This document shows positions 46,282 through 54,059 of a stretch of 64,000 nt of DNA, piece after piece. How positions within the stretch are numbered: the first letter of the stretch is position 1; each line of letters begins with the position of its first letter. Both the position numbers and the translations under genes were made by a program. The DNA comes from Chryseobacterium aureum (GTDB lineage Bacteria > Bacteroidota > Bacteroidia > Flavobacteriales > Weeksellaceae). The notes beneath the pieces were generated by a model. That model saw only the letters and a list, made by a program, of their open reading frames with translations. It did no database searches and was not told where the DNA came from. Location of the stretch: assembly GCF_003971235.1 (NCBI RefSeq), contig NZ_CP034661.1:1798001-1862000 (forward strand). Reading direction: 5' to 3'.

Positions 46282-46809
46282 ATGAAAAAATATATTTTTA
46301 TCTTGCTGGCATCTGCTACTTTAGGGTTAACTTCATGTAGCCCTTTTCAAGTGCGTTCAGATTATGCTGATACAGCTAACTTCAATTCTTTCAAAACGTA
46401 TAAAATAAGAATTGATGATCTAAAATTGAATGATATTGATAAAGACAGGGTGCTTAATGAACTGTCCAGACAGCTTCAGAGCAAAGGTCTTCAGTCGGGA
46501 GAAAACCCGGATCTGATTATCAACGTAAAAGCTAATCATAAGAAGGTTACCGATATCAACTCTTCTTCTCCTTACGGAATGTGGGGATGGGGAGGACCAT
46601 TCGGATGGGGTGTTGGTATGAACAGAACCTGGACCACGAATTATAATGAAGGTGCCCTGATTGTAGATCTAATTGATGCAAAAACCAACAAATTGGTTTG
46701 GCAGGGTATCGGAAGCGGAATTTCTGTAGATTCTCCAAAAGCGAAACAGAGACAAATTCCTGAAATCATGGCTGAGATTATGAAAAACTATCCGCCACAA
46801 AGAAAATAA
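46282..46809 (+). CDS. DUF4136 lipoprotein
   Basis: A 175-residue lipoprotein with lipobox LTSC at about residues 16-19. DUF4136 landmarks are SDYADTANFNSFKTY at the N-terminus, PDLIINVKANHKKV, the Gly/Trp-rich MWGWGGPFGWGVG, then EGALIVDLIDAKTNKLVWQG. It is envelope-located and of unknown function. ATG at 46282 starts the lipoprotein signal; the upstream extension overlaps DUF5522 and is rejected. Confidence 0.88.
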   Translation: MKKYIFILLASATLGLTSCSPFQVRSDYADTANFNSFKTYKIRIDDLKLNDIDKDRVLNELSRQLQSKGLQSGENPDLIINVKANHKKVTDINSSSPYGMWGWGGPFGWGVGMNRTWTTNYNEGALIVDLIDAKTNKLVWQGIGSGISVDSPKAKQRQIPEIMAEIMKNYPPQRK

Positions 46810-46831
46810 GATGTAAGTCATCCATTATATG

Positions 46832-46859
46832 AGCCGGTACTTTTGTACTGGCTTTTTTT
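46832..46859 (+). terminator. Terminator after the DUF4136 gene
   Basis: A 9-bp stem (agccggtac / gtactggct, one mismatch) with a TTTT loop, followed by seven T. Confidence 0.75.
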
Positions 46860-46914
46860 ATGACTTTTTCTTATCTATTACATGAATTTTTAAATTGAAC
46901 TTTTCATTTTCAAG

Positions 46915-47264
46915 TTTTGGCTAAAGCCGTATAGGTAGAATTATAATTTATAAGGTGGGCTAAAGCCCAACCCTATTGAATAATATGATATGATAATTAT
47001 TTTGCCCACGGATGGCACAGATTTTCACAGATCATTTTTTTGTTTTTATGAATTAAATTTTGGCTAAAGCCAGTTAATGTTAATTTATTTGATAAGTGGA
47101 CTAAAGCCCACCCCTATTGAATAATATGATATGATAATTATTTTACCCACGGATGACACAGATTTTCACAGATCATTTTTTTGTTTTTATGAATTAAATT
47201 TTGGCTAAAGCCGTATAGGTAGAATTATAATTTATAAGGTGGGCTAAAGCCCAACCCTATTGAA
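46915..47264. repeat. GGCTAAAGCC-type elements in tandem, 2.5 copies
   Basis: Copies start with ttttggctaaagcc at 46915, 47058 and 47199, so the period is 143 and 141 bases. Each contains the second palindrome (ggctaaagcc flanked by tg/tgg and cca) and ccctattgaat. The first two also contain tgatatgataattatttt, then cccacggatgRcacagattttcacagatc. The first and third copies are identical over about 67 bases and the middle one is diverged. This array occupies most of the 646-base gap before the endonuclease gene. The remainder (47265-47455) holds low-complexity remnants and the endonuclease promoter region. Confidence 0.75.
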
Positions 47265-47455
47265 TGTTGAAAATATTAAAATTTAAAGCAAAAACTTCAA
47301 ACTCGTATCTCACACCCCCGAAACCTCGAATCCCGAAACCCAACACCCCGAAACTCGCCATCCATAAATTCTTACATGCAGTACATTTCAAAATTAACGA
47401 TTCCGTAATTTTTTATTCACAAAAATGTGGTATTCTTGTTGAAACTTGTATTGAT

Positions 47456-49246
47456 ATGAAAAAAATCATTTTATTTTCTGTATTTGCAGGGCTTGCGCAT
47501 GCTCAGGCTCCTGCCGGATACTACAATTCTGCCAACGGACTAAGCGGTGCGGCACTGAAAACGGCATTAAGCAACATTATTACCAGCGGACATCAGGATA
47601 AAGGGTACAACGGATTGTGGACAGCCTATAAAACCACCGATATTGATAAGGATTACGAAAATGACGGATCTATCCTTGATATGTATTCTGAAAAACCTAA
47701 TGGTGCTGACCCTTACAAATATACTCCGGGAAGCAACCAGTGCGGTACGTATTCTACAGAAGGAAATTGCTATAACAGGGAGCACGTTGTACCCCAAAGT
47801 CTTTTTAGTGAGGCTTCTCCAATGGTTGCGGATATTCATTTTATCAGAGCTACGGATGGAAAGGTAAACGGAATGAGGAGCAATTATCCTTACGGGAAAG
47901 TGGGAAGCGCTTCTTTTACATCATTAAACGGATCAAAACTTGGAACATCGGCTTCTTCGGGATATTCGGGAACCGTTTTTGAGCCGATTGACGAGTTTAA
48001 AGGGGATGTTGCCCGTATGATTTTCTATTTTGTAACACGTTATCAAAGCAAACTTTCTTCTTTTTCATCAGGAAATATGCTGGGAAGTTCTACTTTCCCG
48101 GGGCTTCAGACTTGGGAATTGAATGTTTTGTTAGCATGGCATAATCAGGATCCGGTTTCTTCTGCTGAGATTAAGAGAAATAATGCGTCTTATGCTTATC
48201 AGGGAAACAGAAATCCGTTTATTGACAATCCTAATTATGTAAATCAAATCTGGGGTTCTCAACAACCTGCAAGCGATACTCAGGCTCCAACTACAGTAAC
48301 AGGTCTGAATGTTTCAGGAAAAACTTCCAGCAGCATTTCTCTTGCATGGACTGCTTCTACAGATAATGTAGGCGTTACAGCATACAATGTCTATATGAAC
48401 GGAAGCCTGCAAACTACGGTTAACTCAACTTCAACGACCATTTCAGGACTGACTTCTTCTACTACTTATAGTTTTTATATAGTTGCAAAAGATGCGGCGG
48501 GAAATTCATCTTCGAATAGCTCTACCGTTTCCGGTACTACCAACTCGGGAACTACTACTCCGGTTACCAATTGTGTGAATGAAAATTTTGAAACGATCCC
48601 GGCTGCCAGCGCTTCTTATGCAAGCAGAACATGGAGCAATAGCGGAATTTCATGGACAGCAACGGATGCTAGAACTGATCAGACTTTAAATAATAAAGCA
48701 ATTACGGTAAGAAACGGTTCGTTAACTTCTGGCAGTTCTGCCAATGGTATTGGATCTTTGACGGTTACTACACAGCTTAAATTTACAGGAAGTAATGATA
48801 CTTTTGATGTAAAGGTAAATGGAACAACTGTAGGAACGATTCCTTACAGTGCTTCGGCAACTACAACGACTATCAATAATATCAACATTTCAGGAAATGT
48901 AGTGGTAAGTCTTGTGAATAACTCAACGAGCAACAGAGTGGCCCTTGATGATCTTTCATGGACCTGCTACTCCGGTTCTTCAGCAAGAATGGCTCAAAGT
49001 ACGGCTGCAGAAGCAGCTTCAAATAGCTTTAAAATCTCTCCAAATCCTATTACGAATCAGGAGATTTTTGTAAAAGGAGATCTTCAGAAGGTAAAGAAGG
49101 CTGAGATTTATAATCTTCAGGGGAAAACTCTTCAGACGATTGATCAGCCTTTTAGAAATGAAAATTCTATTAACACAGGAAATCTGGGTCAGGGAGTGTA
49201 TATTTTGAAGCTGGATCAGGTGACGATGCAGTTTATAGTGAAATAG
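47456..49246 (+). CDS. Secreted endonuclease I with FN3 domain and T9SS sorting signal
   Basis: A 596-residue exported nuclease. A signal peptide covers residues 1-16 (ending LAHAQ). The endonuclease I domain spans about 20-265, with the beta-beta-alpha-metal signature NCYNREHVVPQSLF (H110) and DIHFIRATDGKVNGMRSNYP. A fibronectin type III domain lies at about 275-362 and a beta-rich linker domain at about 370-520. The last ~72 residues form a T9SS type A sorting domain (FKISPNPITNQEIFVKGDLQ, ending GVYILKLDQVTMQFIVK). It should degrade extracellular DNA for nutrients. ATG at 47456 starts the signal peptide; the frame also extends upstream to 47264 through non-coding repeat. Confidence 0.9.
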   Translation: MKKIILFSVFAGLAHAQAPAGYYNSANGLSGAALKTALSNIITSGHQDKGYNGLWTAYKTTDIDKDYENDGSILDMYSEKPNGADPYKYTPGSNQCGTYSTEGNCYNREHVVPQSLFSEASPMVADIHFIRATDGKVNGMRSNYPYGKVGSASFTSLNGSKLGTSASSGYSGTVFEPIDEFKGDVARMIFYFVTRYQSKLSSFSSGNMLGSSTFPGLQTWELNVLLAWHNQDPVSSAEIKRNNASYAYQGNRNPFIDNPNYVNQIWGSQQPASDTQAPTTVTGLNVSGKTSSSISLAWTASTDNVGVTAYNVYMNGSLQTTVNSTSTTISGLTSSTTYSFYIVAKDAAGNSSSNSSTVSGTTNSGTTTPVTNCVNENFETIPAASASYASRTWSNSGISWTATDARTDQTLNNKAITVRNGSLTSGSSANGIGSLTVTTQLKFTGSNDTFDVKVNGTTVGTIPYSASATTTTINNINISGNVVVSLVNNSTSNRVALDDLSWTCYSGSSARMAQSTAAEAASNSFKISPNPITNQEIFVKGDLQKVKKAEIYNLQGKTLQTIDQPFRNENSINTGNLGQGVYILKLDQVTMQFIVK

Positions 49247-49268
49247 TCTGAACAATTATTTGATATAA

Positions 49269-49298
49269 AAAATGCCGGTCTTTTTAGACTGGCATTTT
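49269..49298 (+). terminator. Terminator after the endonuclease gene
   Basis: A 12-bp stem (aaaatgccggtc / gactggcatttt, one mismatch) followed by a T-run. Confidence 0.8.
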
Positions 49299-49423
49299 TG
49301 TTTTTTTTTACAGAGTTATTATTTTTTTAACGCAAAGATTTTATTTTACTTATACCTTATTTTTAGGAGCAAAGAGGAATCAGTAAACTGATTTGACTAA
49401 GCGAATGCTCTTATTTATTTGGT

Positions 49424-50134
49424 TTAATGAATTTTATCCAGATCCGGATATCCAGATCCTTTTAAAAGGTCTTTCCATTCTTTATTTCTGAACACAAAGA
49501 GATTGCAGCGGTATTCGTCTGGTTTGTTATCTATTTTGGTTTCGCAGTAATAATAGAGCATATCTTTGGTTTTCCATATCGCCACTTCCTGTCTGAGCTT
49601 ATTATGGGTCTGAATAATCTCATTGTCTTTCATTTCAGATTCAAATCCTTCACGGATGGTATCGAAGCTGGGCTTCTGCAATGTTTTATTAAGGTTATCC
49701 AGAAGTGCGGTTTTTTCTTCTTCGGTATAAATATCGAGCTGGTACATTCCCAATTCGTCTTCTTTTTCATTGGCGAGAGGGCCTATTTCCTCATCTACCT
49801 TTCCGAAGTGTAAGATTACTTTGTTGGTGTTTTTATTGTTTTTGCCTTCCAGATCAATTCCGTTGAAGTGTAGTAATTCTTTGGACGAAAAAGCGAGCTT
49901 TTCATTTCCAATGAGCGTAACATCACTGGTGCGTACCGCTTCTTTTTCTGTGGCTCCGGCAGATTTTAAAATTTCGTTAATATTTTCTCCTACCTTAATT
50001 TTAGCAAGATTAAAGGGTTCTGTCTGTGTACTTCCTTGTGTTTCAACCACAGATGCGGGCGCTTTATTTTTTTGATCACCGCATGAAACAAAAGTCAAAC
50101 AGATTATTGGCAGTATATATTTCAATCTTTTCAT
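49424..50134 (-). CDS. Lipoprotein of unknown function (end of the T6SS cluster)
   Basis: A 236-residue lipoprotein with lipobox VSC (C18) after a signal peptide. The mature part is acidic and mixed alpha/beta (VILHFGKVDEEIGPL, EVAIWKTKDMLYYYCETKID). I do not recognise the family. It is the last gene of the T6SS cluster, on the same strand and 107 bases after the preceding lipoprotein gene. Position and export make it a candidate immunity protein or envelope partner. It shares a loose layout with the lipoproteins at 50242-50895 and 53462-54049. Confidence 0.65.
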   Translation of the reverse strand: MKRLKYILPIICLTFVSCGDQKNKAPASVVETQGSTQTEPFNLAKIKVGENINEILKSAGATEKEAVRTSDVTLIGNEKLAFSSKELLHFNGIDLEGKNNKNTNKVILHFGKVDEEIGPLANEKEDELGMYQLDIYTEEEKTALLDNLNKTLQKPSFDTIREGFESEMKDNEIIQTHNKLRQEVAIWKTKDMLYYYCETKIDNKPDEYRCNLFVFRNKEWKDLLKGSGYPDLDKIH

Positions 50135-50241
50135 AATGTTAGTGTTAGCATCAGGTTATCAATAATAAAACAGAAAAAACATGGATTCAAGTATACGGAA
50201 ATAGTTTTTTATGTGTTTTTGTTCTGTAGTAAGCCCATTAT

Positions 50242-50895
50242 TTAATTCATATACTTATACCACGGAGAAGCCGGAGGTGTGGGATATTTCAGCCCAAAAA
50301 CTGCATTATTACGGTAAGCGTCTTTAGTAACAGAAATGTATTTATTTCTTATTTCCCCATCATTTTCAATAGAAATACTTAGTATGGAATAATTTCTCCC
50401 GTCATCCCAAAAGAAAGAAGATGGATATATAAAAGTATTTTTCTCATGTTGATTCCATGACACTTTTTCAGGCGAAAGTTTTTTAAGCTTTTCAAAAATT
50501 GGTTTGGCGAGGTTGGCATTTACCGTTGCTTTATCTGTAATGGAGGCGGTAGGATTTCCGTGTTTTTTTACTATTTTTTCTACGAAATCCAGAGCATATT
50601 TTTCGGCAGCATTAGTATCTACAGCGCCTACTTTTCCTTTGTATACTGTAATCCTTGTACCCATCGTATTATCTAAGGGTATATTTCCGTAGGTTATTCC
50701 TTTGTTTTCATCAGCATAATATTGAATGATCTCCGATTTTGCAGCGTCCTTCATAAATAAATCTTTGTTCTCAAAATCATATTTCTTTGCATCATCACCT
50801 AATGAAACTGATGACAGATCAAAGGATTTGTTTCCGCAAGAGATATTGATCAATACGGCAAAAATCAATATCAGCACTCTTGATTTTTTCATCAT
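50242..50895 (-). CDS. Lipoprotein of unknown function in the T6SS cluster
   Basis: A 217-residue lipoprotein with lipobox ISC after MMKKSRVLILIFAVLIN. The mature part contains FVEKIVKKHGNPTASITDKA, then PSSFFWDDGRNYSILSISIE. The GNP-then-aromatic-WD layout is loosely shared with the lipoprotein at 53462-54049. I chose ATG at 50895 over an upstream TTG, as it starts the lipoprotein signal. It follows a three-helix membrane protein gene by 20 bases. A candidate immunity or accessory protein; no family recognised. Confidence 0.65.
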   Translation of the reverse strand: MMKKSRVLILIFAVLINISCGNKSFDLSSVSLGDDAKKYDFENKDLFMKDAAKSEIIQYYADENKGITYGNIPLDNTMGTRITVYKGKVGAVDTNAAEKYALDFVEKIVKKHGNPTASITDKATVNANLAKPIFEKLKKLSPEKVSWNQHEKNTFIYPSSFFWDDGRNYSILSISIENDGEIRNKYISVTKDAYRNNAVFGLKYPTPPASPWYKYMN

Positions 50896-50915
50896 ACTCA
50901 ATGTTTTTTTCAAAA

Positions 50916-51296
50916 TTACTGATTTTCTTTTTCTTTAATTATTTTAGACCAGTCGGTAAACATTTTGGTAATGGTGTTGGCATTGATTAAACTGAAAAAA
51001 AACATTCCCACGAGTACCGTAAGCCAGCAATAGGCCAGTTTCACTCCATTTTTATCGGTAATAAAGAAAAGGATAAATATGGTGAGTACTCCTACTATAA
51101 ATGTAAAAAGCAAAGTATACATCAATACATGAATGATATACATATTGAATTTCAACTTTCTAAAGATCCATCCTATCACTGCTATCGGAATAAGCAGCAA
51201 AATGGGTACTAACATCGCTCCGAAAATGGTTGCTTCCGGGTAAGCAGCTATTTTGTCTTCTAATCCGAAAAAGGTATTAAAACTGAACTCCGTCAT
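50916..51296 (-). CDS. Three-helix membrane protein next to LemA
   Basis: A 126-residue inner-membrane protein with three predicted helices (about 24-44, 52-77 and 85-107) and a short charged tail. It overlaps the end of the lemA-like gene by 20 bases, so translation is likely coupled. I do not recognise the family. It forms part of a GIDE-LemA-membrane protein module embedded in the T6SS cluster. Confidence 0.6.
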   Translation of the reverse strand: MTEFSFNTFFGLEDKIAAYPEATIFGAMLVPILLLIPIAVIGWIFRKLKFNMYIIHVLMYTLLFTFIVGVLTIFILFFITDKNGVKLAYCWLTVLVGMFFFSLINANTITKMFTDWSKIIKEKENQ

Positions 51297-51837
51297 ACTG
51301 TTTTTCTTGGTTGGTAATTTCCAGTAACGTTTTGTCTTTATAACCTAACATTTTTGCCAGTATCACATTGGGAAATTCATGAATTCCAATATTATAAAGG
51401 TTTACACTGTCATTGAAAAACTCTCTCCTGTCTGCGATTTTGTTCTCCAGATCGGAAATCCTTTTCTGCAGTTCAAGGAAATTATTATTAGACTTCAGTT
51501 CGGGATAGTTTTCTGAAACGGCAAAGAATGAAGAAAGTGCTTTTGAGGTTTCATTGGCAATCTCGGTTCTTTTATCGGCATCCGTACTGTTATTGTAAAA
51601 AGTTCTGAGCTCTGTAAGGCGGGTAAGCAGCTTTTCTTCGTAGTTCATAAAGTGCTTGGCAACAGTGACAAGATTGGGAATCTCATCTGCACGCTGTTTC
51701 AGCACTACATCAATATTTCCGTAAGCTTTATCAACATTAAATTTAAGCATCACCAATTTGTTATAGAGATTGATCAAAAAGCTGATGATAACTACTCCCA
51801 GCAGAATAAGTAATATGATTGCGACCGTCTGATTCAT
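51277..51837 (-). CDS. LemA family protein
   Basis: A 186-residue LemA-fold protein. An N-terminal membrane helix (residues 5-25) is followed by a long cytoplasmic or periplasmic four-helix bundle with LemA landmarks: NIDVVLKQRADEIPNLVTVA, SFFAVSENYPELKSNNNFLE, ADRREFFNDSVNLYNIGIHE. Function of LemA proteins is unclear. The ATG shares one base with the stop codon of the upstream GIDE-type gene, a stop-start overlap typical of translational coupling. Confidence 0.88.
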   Translation of the reverse strand: MNQTVAIILLILLGVVIISFLINLYNKLVMLKFNVDKAYGNIDVVLKQRADEIPNLVTVAKHFMNYEEKLLTRLTELRTFYNNSTDADKRTEIANETSKALSSFFAVSENYPELKSNNNFLELQKRISDLENKIADRREFFNDSVNLYNIGIHEFPNVILAKMLGYKDKTLLEITNQEKQYDGVQF

Positions 51838-52619
51838 TATTGTGTAAGTATATAAATAATTATTAAAAAGATGATAAAACAGGTAAACATAAATGACCTC
51901 AGCAAGGGCTGGTATTTGTTCCAGACTGTGATTCCTGATGATGAAGTAATCCCGAGGACTTTATAATGTTCATCTTTTCTCATGAAAGGTATTCCGTTTT
52001 TAGAATCTGCATAGCCTACCAGCAGCATCTTCTGACCATCTTTTAAAAGAGTTTCTTTGTACCTTTTACCGCCATGGCTGCTTACATTGGTTTCTTCTAA
52101 TAAGACCAGCTCTATTCCTTCCGGTTCTACTTCTATGATTCCTGTGTCATCTTTAACCCGGAAGATATTGCATTTCGTTTCCCTGTGAATGGTTCTGTAA
52201 CTTTCTTTTCCGTCTGAATCTCTGTCAATATCCTCAATGGTATAATAATATCCGATGCATACTTCATTCTTCACTGGTGAGGATAAAGGGTTTTTCATCA
52301 CCAATGTTCCTTCAATCTCTGCCAGTCCTTTTGCTACAGAATGAATCTTGGAGGTAGGCAGTGAGGACTGCAGGCGTAAAAAACGTTTTGAAGCAGTAGG
52401 CTTCATTAAAACAATAAAGATGAAAACAAAAAAAAGTAAAGGAAAAAAAACGATCGCTTTTTCTGCGTAACTGTCATAGTTATTGGAAATTTCAGAAGCA
52501 TATTCATGCAGCGGCATTTTTTCTTTGAAAATAATCCACAGAATAAAGTAAATAAAGCCTGCAGCAATTATTCCTAAAATACTATATGCAATGTATGGTT
52601 TTCCCTTTTTAACTTCCAT
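51837..52619 (-). CDS. GIDE-domain membrane protein
   Basis: A 260-residue protein. N-terminal helices lie at about 12-30 and 54-73. The central region has LRLQSSLPTSKIHSVAKGLA, EIEGTLV, then VCIGYYYTIEDIDRDSDGKE, the layout of the GIDE domain known from membrane E3-ligase-like proteins. A C-terminal helix spans 243-259. In bacteria GIDE-type proteins are often encoded next to LemA, and here the two genes share a base. No RING finger is present. Role unknown. Confidence 0.72.
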   Translation of the reverse strand: MEVKKGKPYIAYSILGIIAAGFIYFILWIIFKEKMPLHEYASEISNNYDSYAEKAIVFFPLLFFVFIFIVLMKPTASKRFLRLQSSLPTSKIHSVAKGLAEIEGTLVMKNPLSSPVKNEVCIGYYYTIEDIDRDSDGKESYRTIHRETKCNIFRVKDDTGIIEVEPEGIELVLLEETNVSSHGGKRYKETLLKDGQKMLLVGYADSKNGIPFMRKDEHYKVLGITSSSGITVWNKYQPLLRSFMFTCFIIFLIIIYILTQ

Positions 52620-52687
52620 CTATTTTGTTCTAAAATCTGGTGGAAATATCTGAATTTTGCTTCAGTATTTCTTTCTTTTAAAGATTG

Positions 52688-53458
52688 CTATATAATCTCA
52701 AACTCATCCTTCCCTTCGGCAATATAAAATGTTATGGGCAGAACTAATTCTTCATCACTTTCCGGATTTTCCAGACGTAATGCAGACATCATATCTGTAC
52801 ATTTTAAAGCGGCCAGCTTTCCGTATGCTGAATATTCTACCTGAATATCATCCGGAAGGCTCTGCGCTTTATATCCATTCTGCATATCCGAAATGATACC
52901 CTGCATCCTGCCTTCTGCCTGGCTTTTGCTAAGATACATGGCTAAAGCGTTATTATTTTCTCTTTTTTGATATTGTGCTATAAACGAACTGTAGTTGCCG
53001 CCATTAATTAGCTTTATAATTTCGTTATACTTTCTGATTAGTTTTTCTTTAACGTCGAACTTGACGTCTTTAAGGTTGATTCCATTCTGCCATGCTTCCA
53101 GTTTATAAGGTACCTCTGCTTCAAATATACTTGCATGTCCTATAAAAGGTATGTTTTTATCAGGTTTTTTGGTAAAATATTCATCAAACTGTTTTACAAA
53201 AGCGTATTCTCCGGAAGCCATATCATAGAGATTCACTCTGTATCTTATGTAAGAATCTTCGTGCAGTTCCTGATGTCCATCCATGGGAAGTCCTTTCACT
53301 TCAATTGTTTGTTTACCTCCTTCCAGAATAAGATGATTGATGGGAAAATCTGATCTCGTTTGTCCTTCAATACTCAATGAAATTAATTCCACATCATTAA
53401 TTTTGATCTGAAATGAACACATTACCGCACTAAAATCTATTTCGTAATAGGGTTTCAT
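52688..53458 (-). CDS. Uncharacterised soluble protein in the T6SS cluster
   Basis: A 256-residue protein with no signal peptide or membrane helix. The N-terminal ~115 residues are beta-rich (FQIKINDVELISLSIEGQTR, then VNLYDMASGEYAFVKQFDEY). The C-terminal half is helical (KLIRKYNEIIKLINGGNYSS) and closes with a beta segment (ELVLPITFYIAEGKDEFEII). No family recognised. It starts 3 bases after the lipoprotein gene stop, within the same operon as the OmpA-domain protein. Possible adapter, chaperone or immunity role; inference only. Confidence 0.6.
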   Translation of the reverse strand: MKPYYEIDFSAVMCSFQIKINDVELISLSIEGQTRSDFPINHLILEGGKQTIEVKGLPMDGHQELHEDSYIRYRVNLYDMASGEYAFVKQFDEYFTKKPDKNIPFIGHASIFEAEVPYKLEAWQNGINLKDVKFDVKEKLIRKYNEIIKLINGGNYSSFIAQYQKRENNNALAMYLSKSQAEGRMQGIISDMQNGYKAQSLPDDIQVEYSAYGKLAALKCTDMMSALRLENPESDEELVLPITFYIAEGKDEFEII

Positions 53459-53461
53459 CTT

Positions 53462-54049
53462 TTATTTTTTAGGATAAGCAAGGGTAAAACTGTCTAAGAT
53501 GGAGAAAGTGCCGGCATCTGAAGAGTTCTCCACTCTGGTTCCTTTCTTTACTACAATCAGTTTGGTATTGGTATATTTTGTATTGCTTTGAGTCAATTCC
53601 TGGGTTTGGGTTAAAAATATCCATTTATTTTTAGCTGATGCATCCCAGAAATAAGCAGCTCCTGTTTTATCAGTGGATCTTTTTTCCGGGTTACCGTATG
53701 TTTTAGTAAGGTAATCGATCAGCTTTTTTCCTTCGTCTTCTTTAGCGAGGTTCAGTATAAATCCCAGATATTGGTTGTTCTGATAAGAGTTTACGAATAA
53801 CGCCAGATTATTGTTGGAATATTCATACCCTTTAGGTACTGTATATTCAGAAAATGATACTGTTCCCAGCTTATAGTTTTTAACATCGGCCTGTTTATAT
53901 GATAATAATCCGTAATTGGCTTCTGTTTCTTTTTCTCCCTTCATGCTGTTATCCGGCAGTTTTTCATCAAATTTAAAGGATTCCAGGTCGGTCTGTCCAT
54001 TGCAGGACACGATAGCCAAAAAGCTAAATAATAAGATAAGATTTTTCAT
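53462..54049 (-). CDS. Lipoprotein next to the OmpA-domain protein
   Basis: A 195-residue lipoprotein with lipobox VSC (MKNLILLFSFLAIVSC). The mature part contains LIDYLTKTYGNPEKRSTDKT, then AAYFWDASAKNKWIF. It begins 10 bases after the stop of the 930-residue OmpA-domain gene, the usual place for an immunity protein to a T6SS effector. I chose ATG at 54049; the longer frame overlaps the upstream gene. Unknown family. Confidence 0.65.
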   Translation of the reverse strand: MKNLILLFSFLAIVSCNGQTDLESFKFDEKLPDNSMKGEKETEANYGLLSYKQADVKNYKLGTVSFSEYTVPKGYEYSNNNLALFVNSYQNNQYLGFILNLAKEDEGKKLIDYLTKTYGNPEKRSTDKTGAAYFWDASAKNKWIFLTQTQELTQSNTKYTNTKLIVVKKGTRVENSSDAGTFSILDSFTLAYPKK

Positions 54050-54059
54050 TGTATGAATA

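Noticed and set aside
47264..47455. 64-codon N-terminal extension of the endonuclease
   Set aside because: It runs through the low-complexity and repeat region, and the signal peptide begins at 47456.
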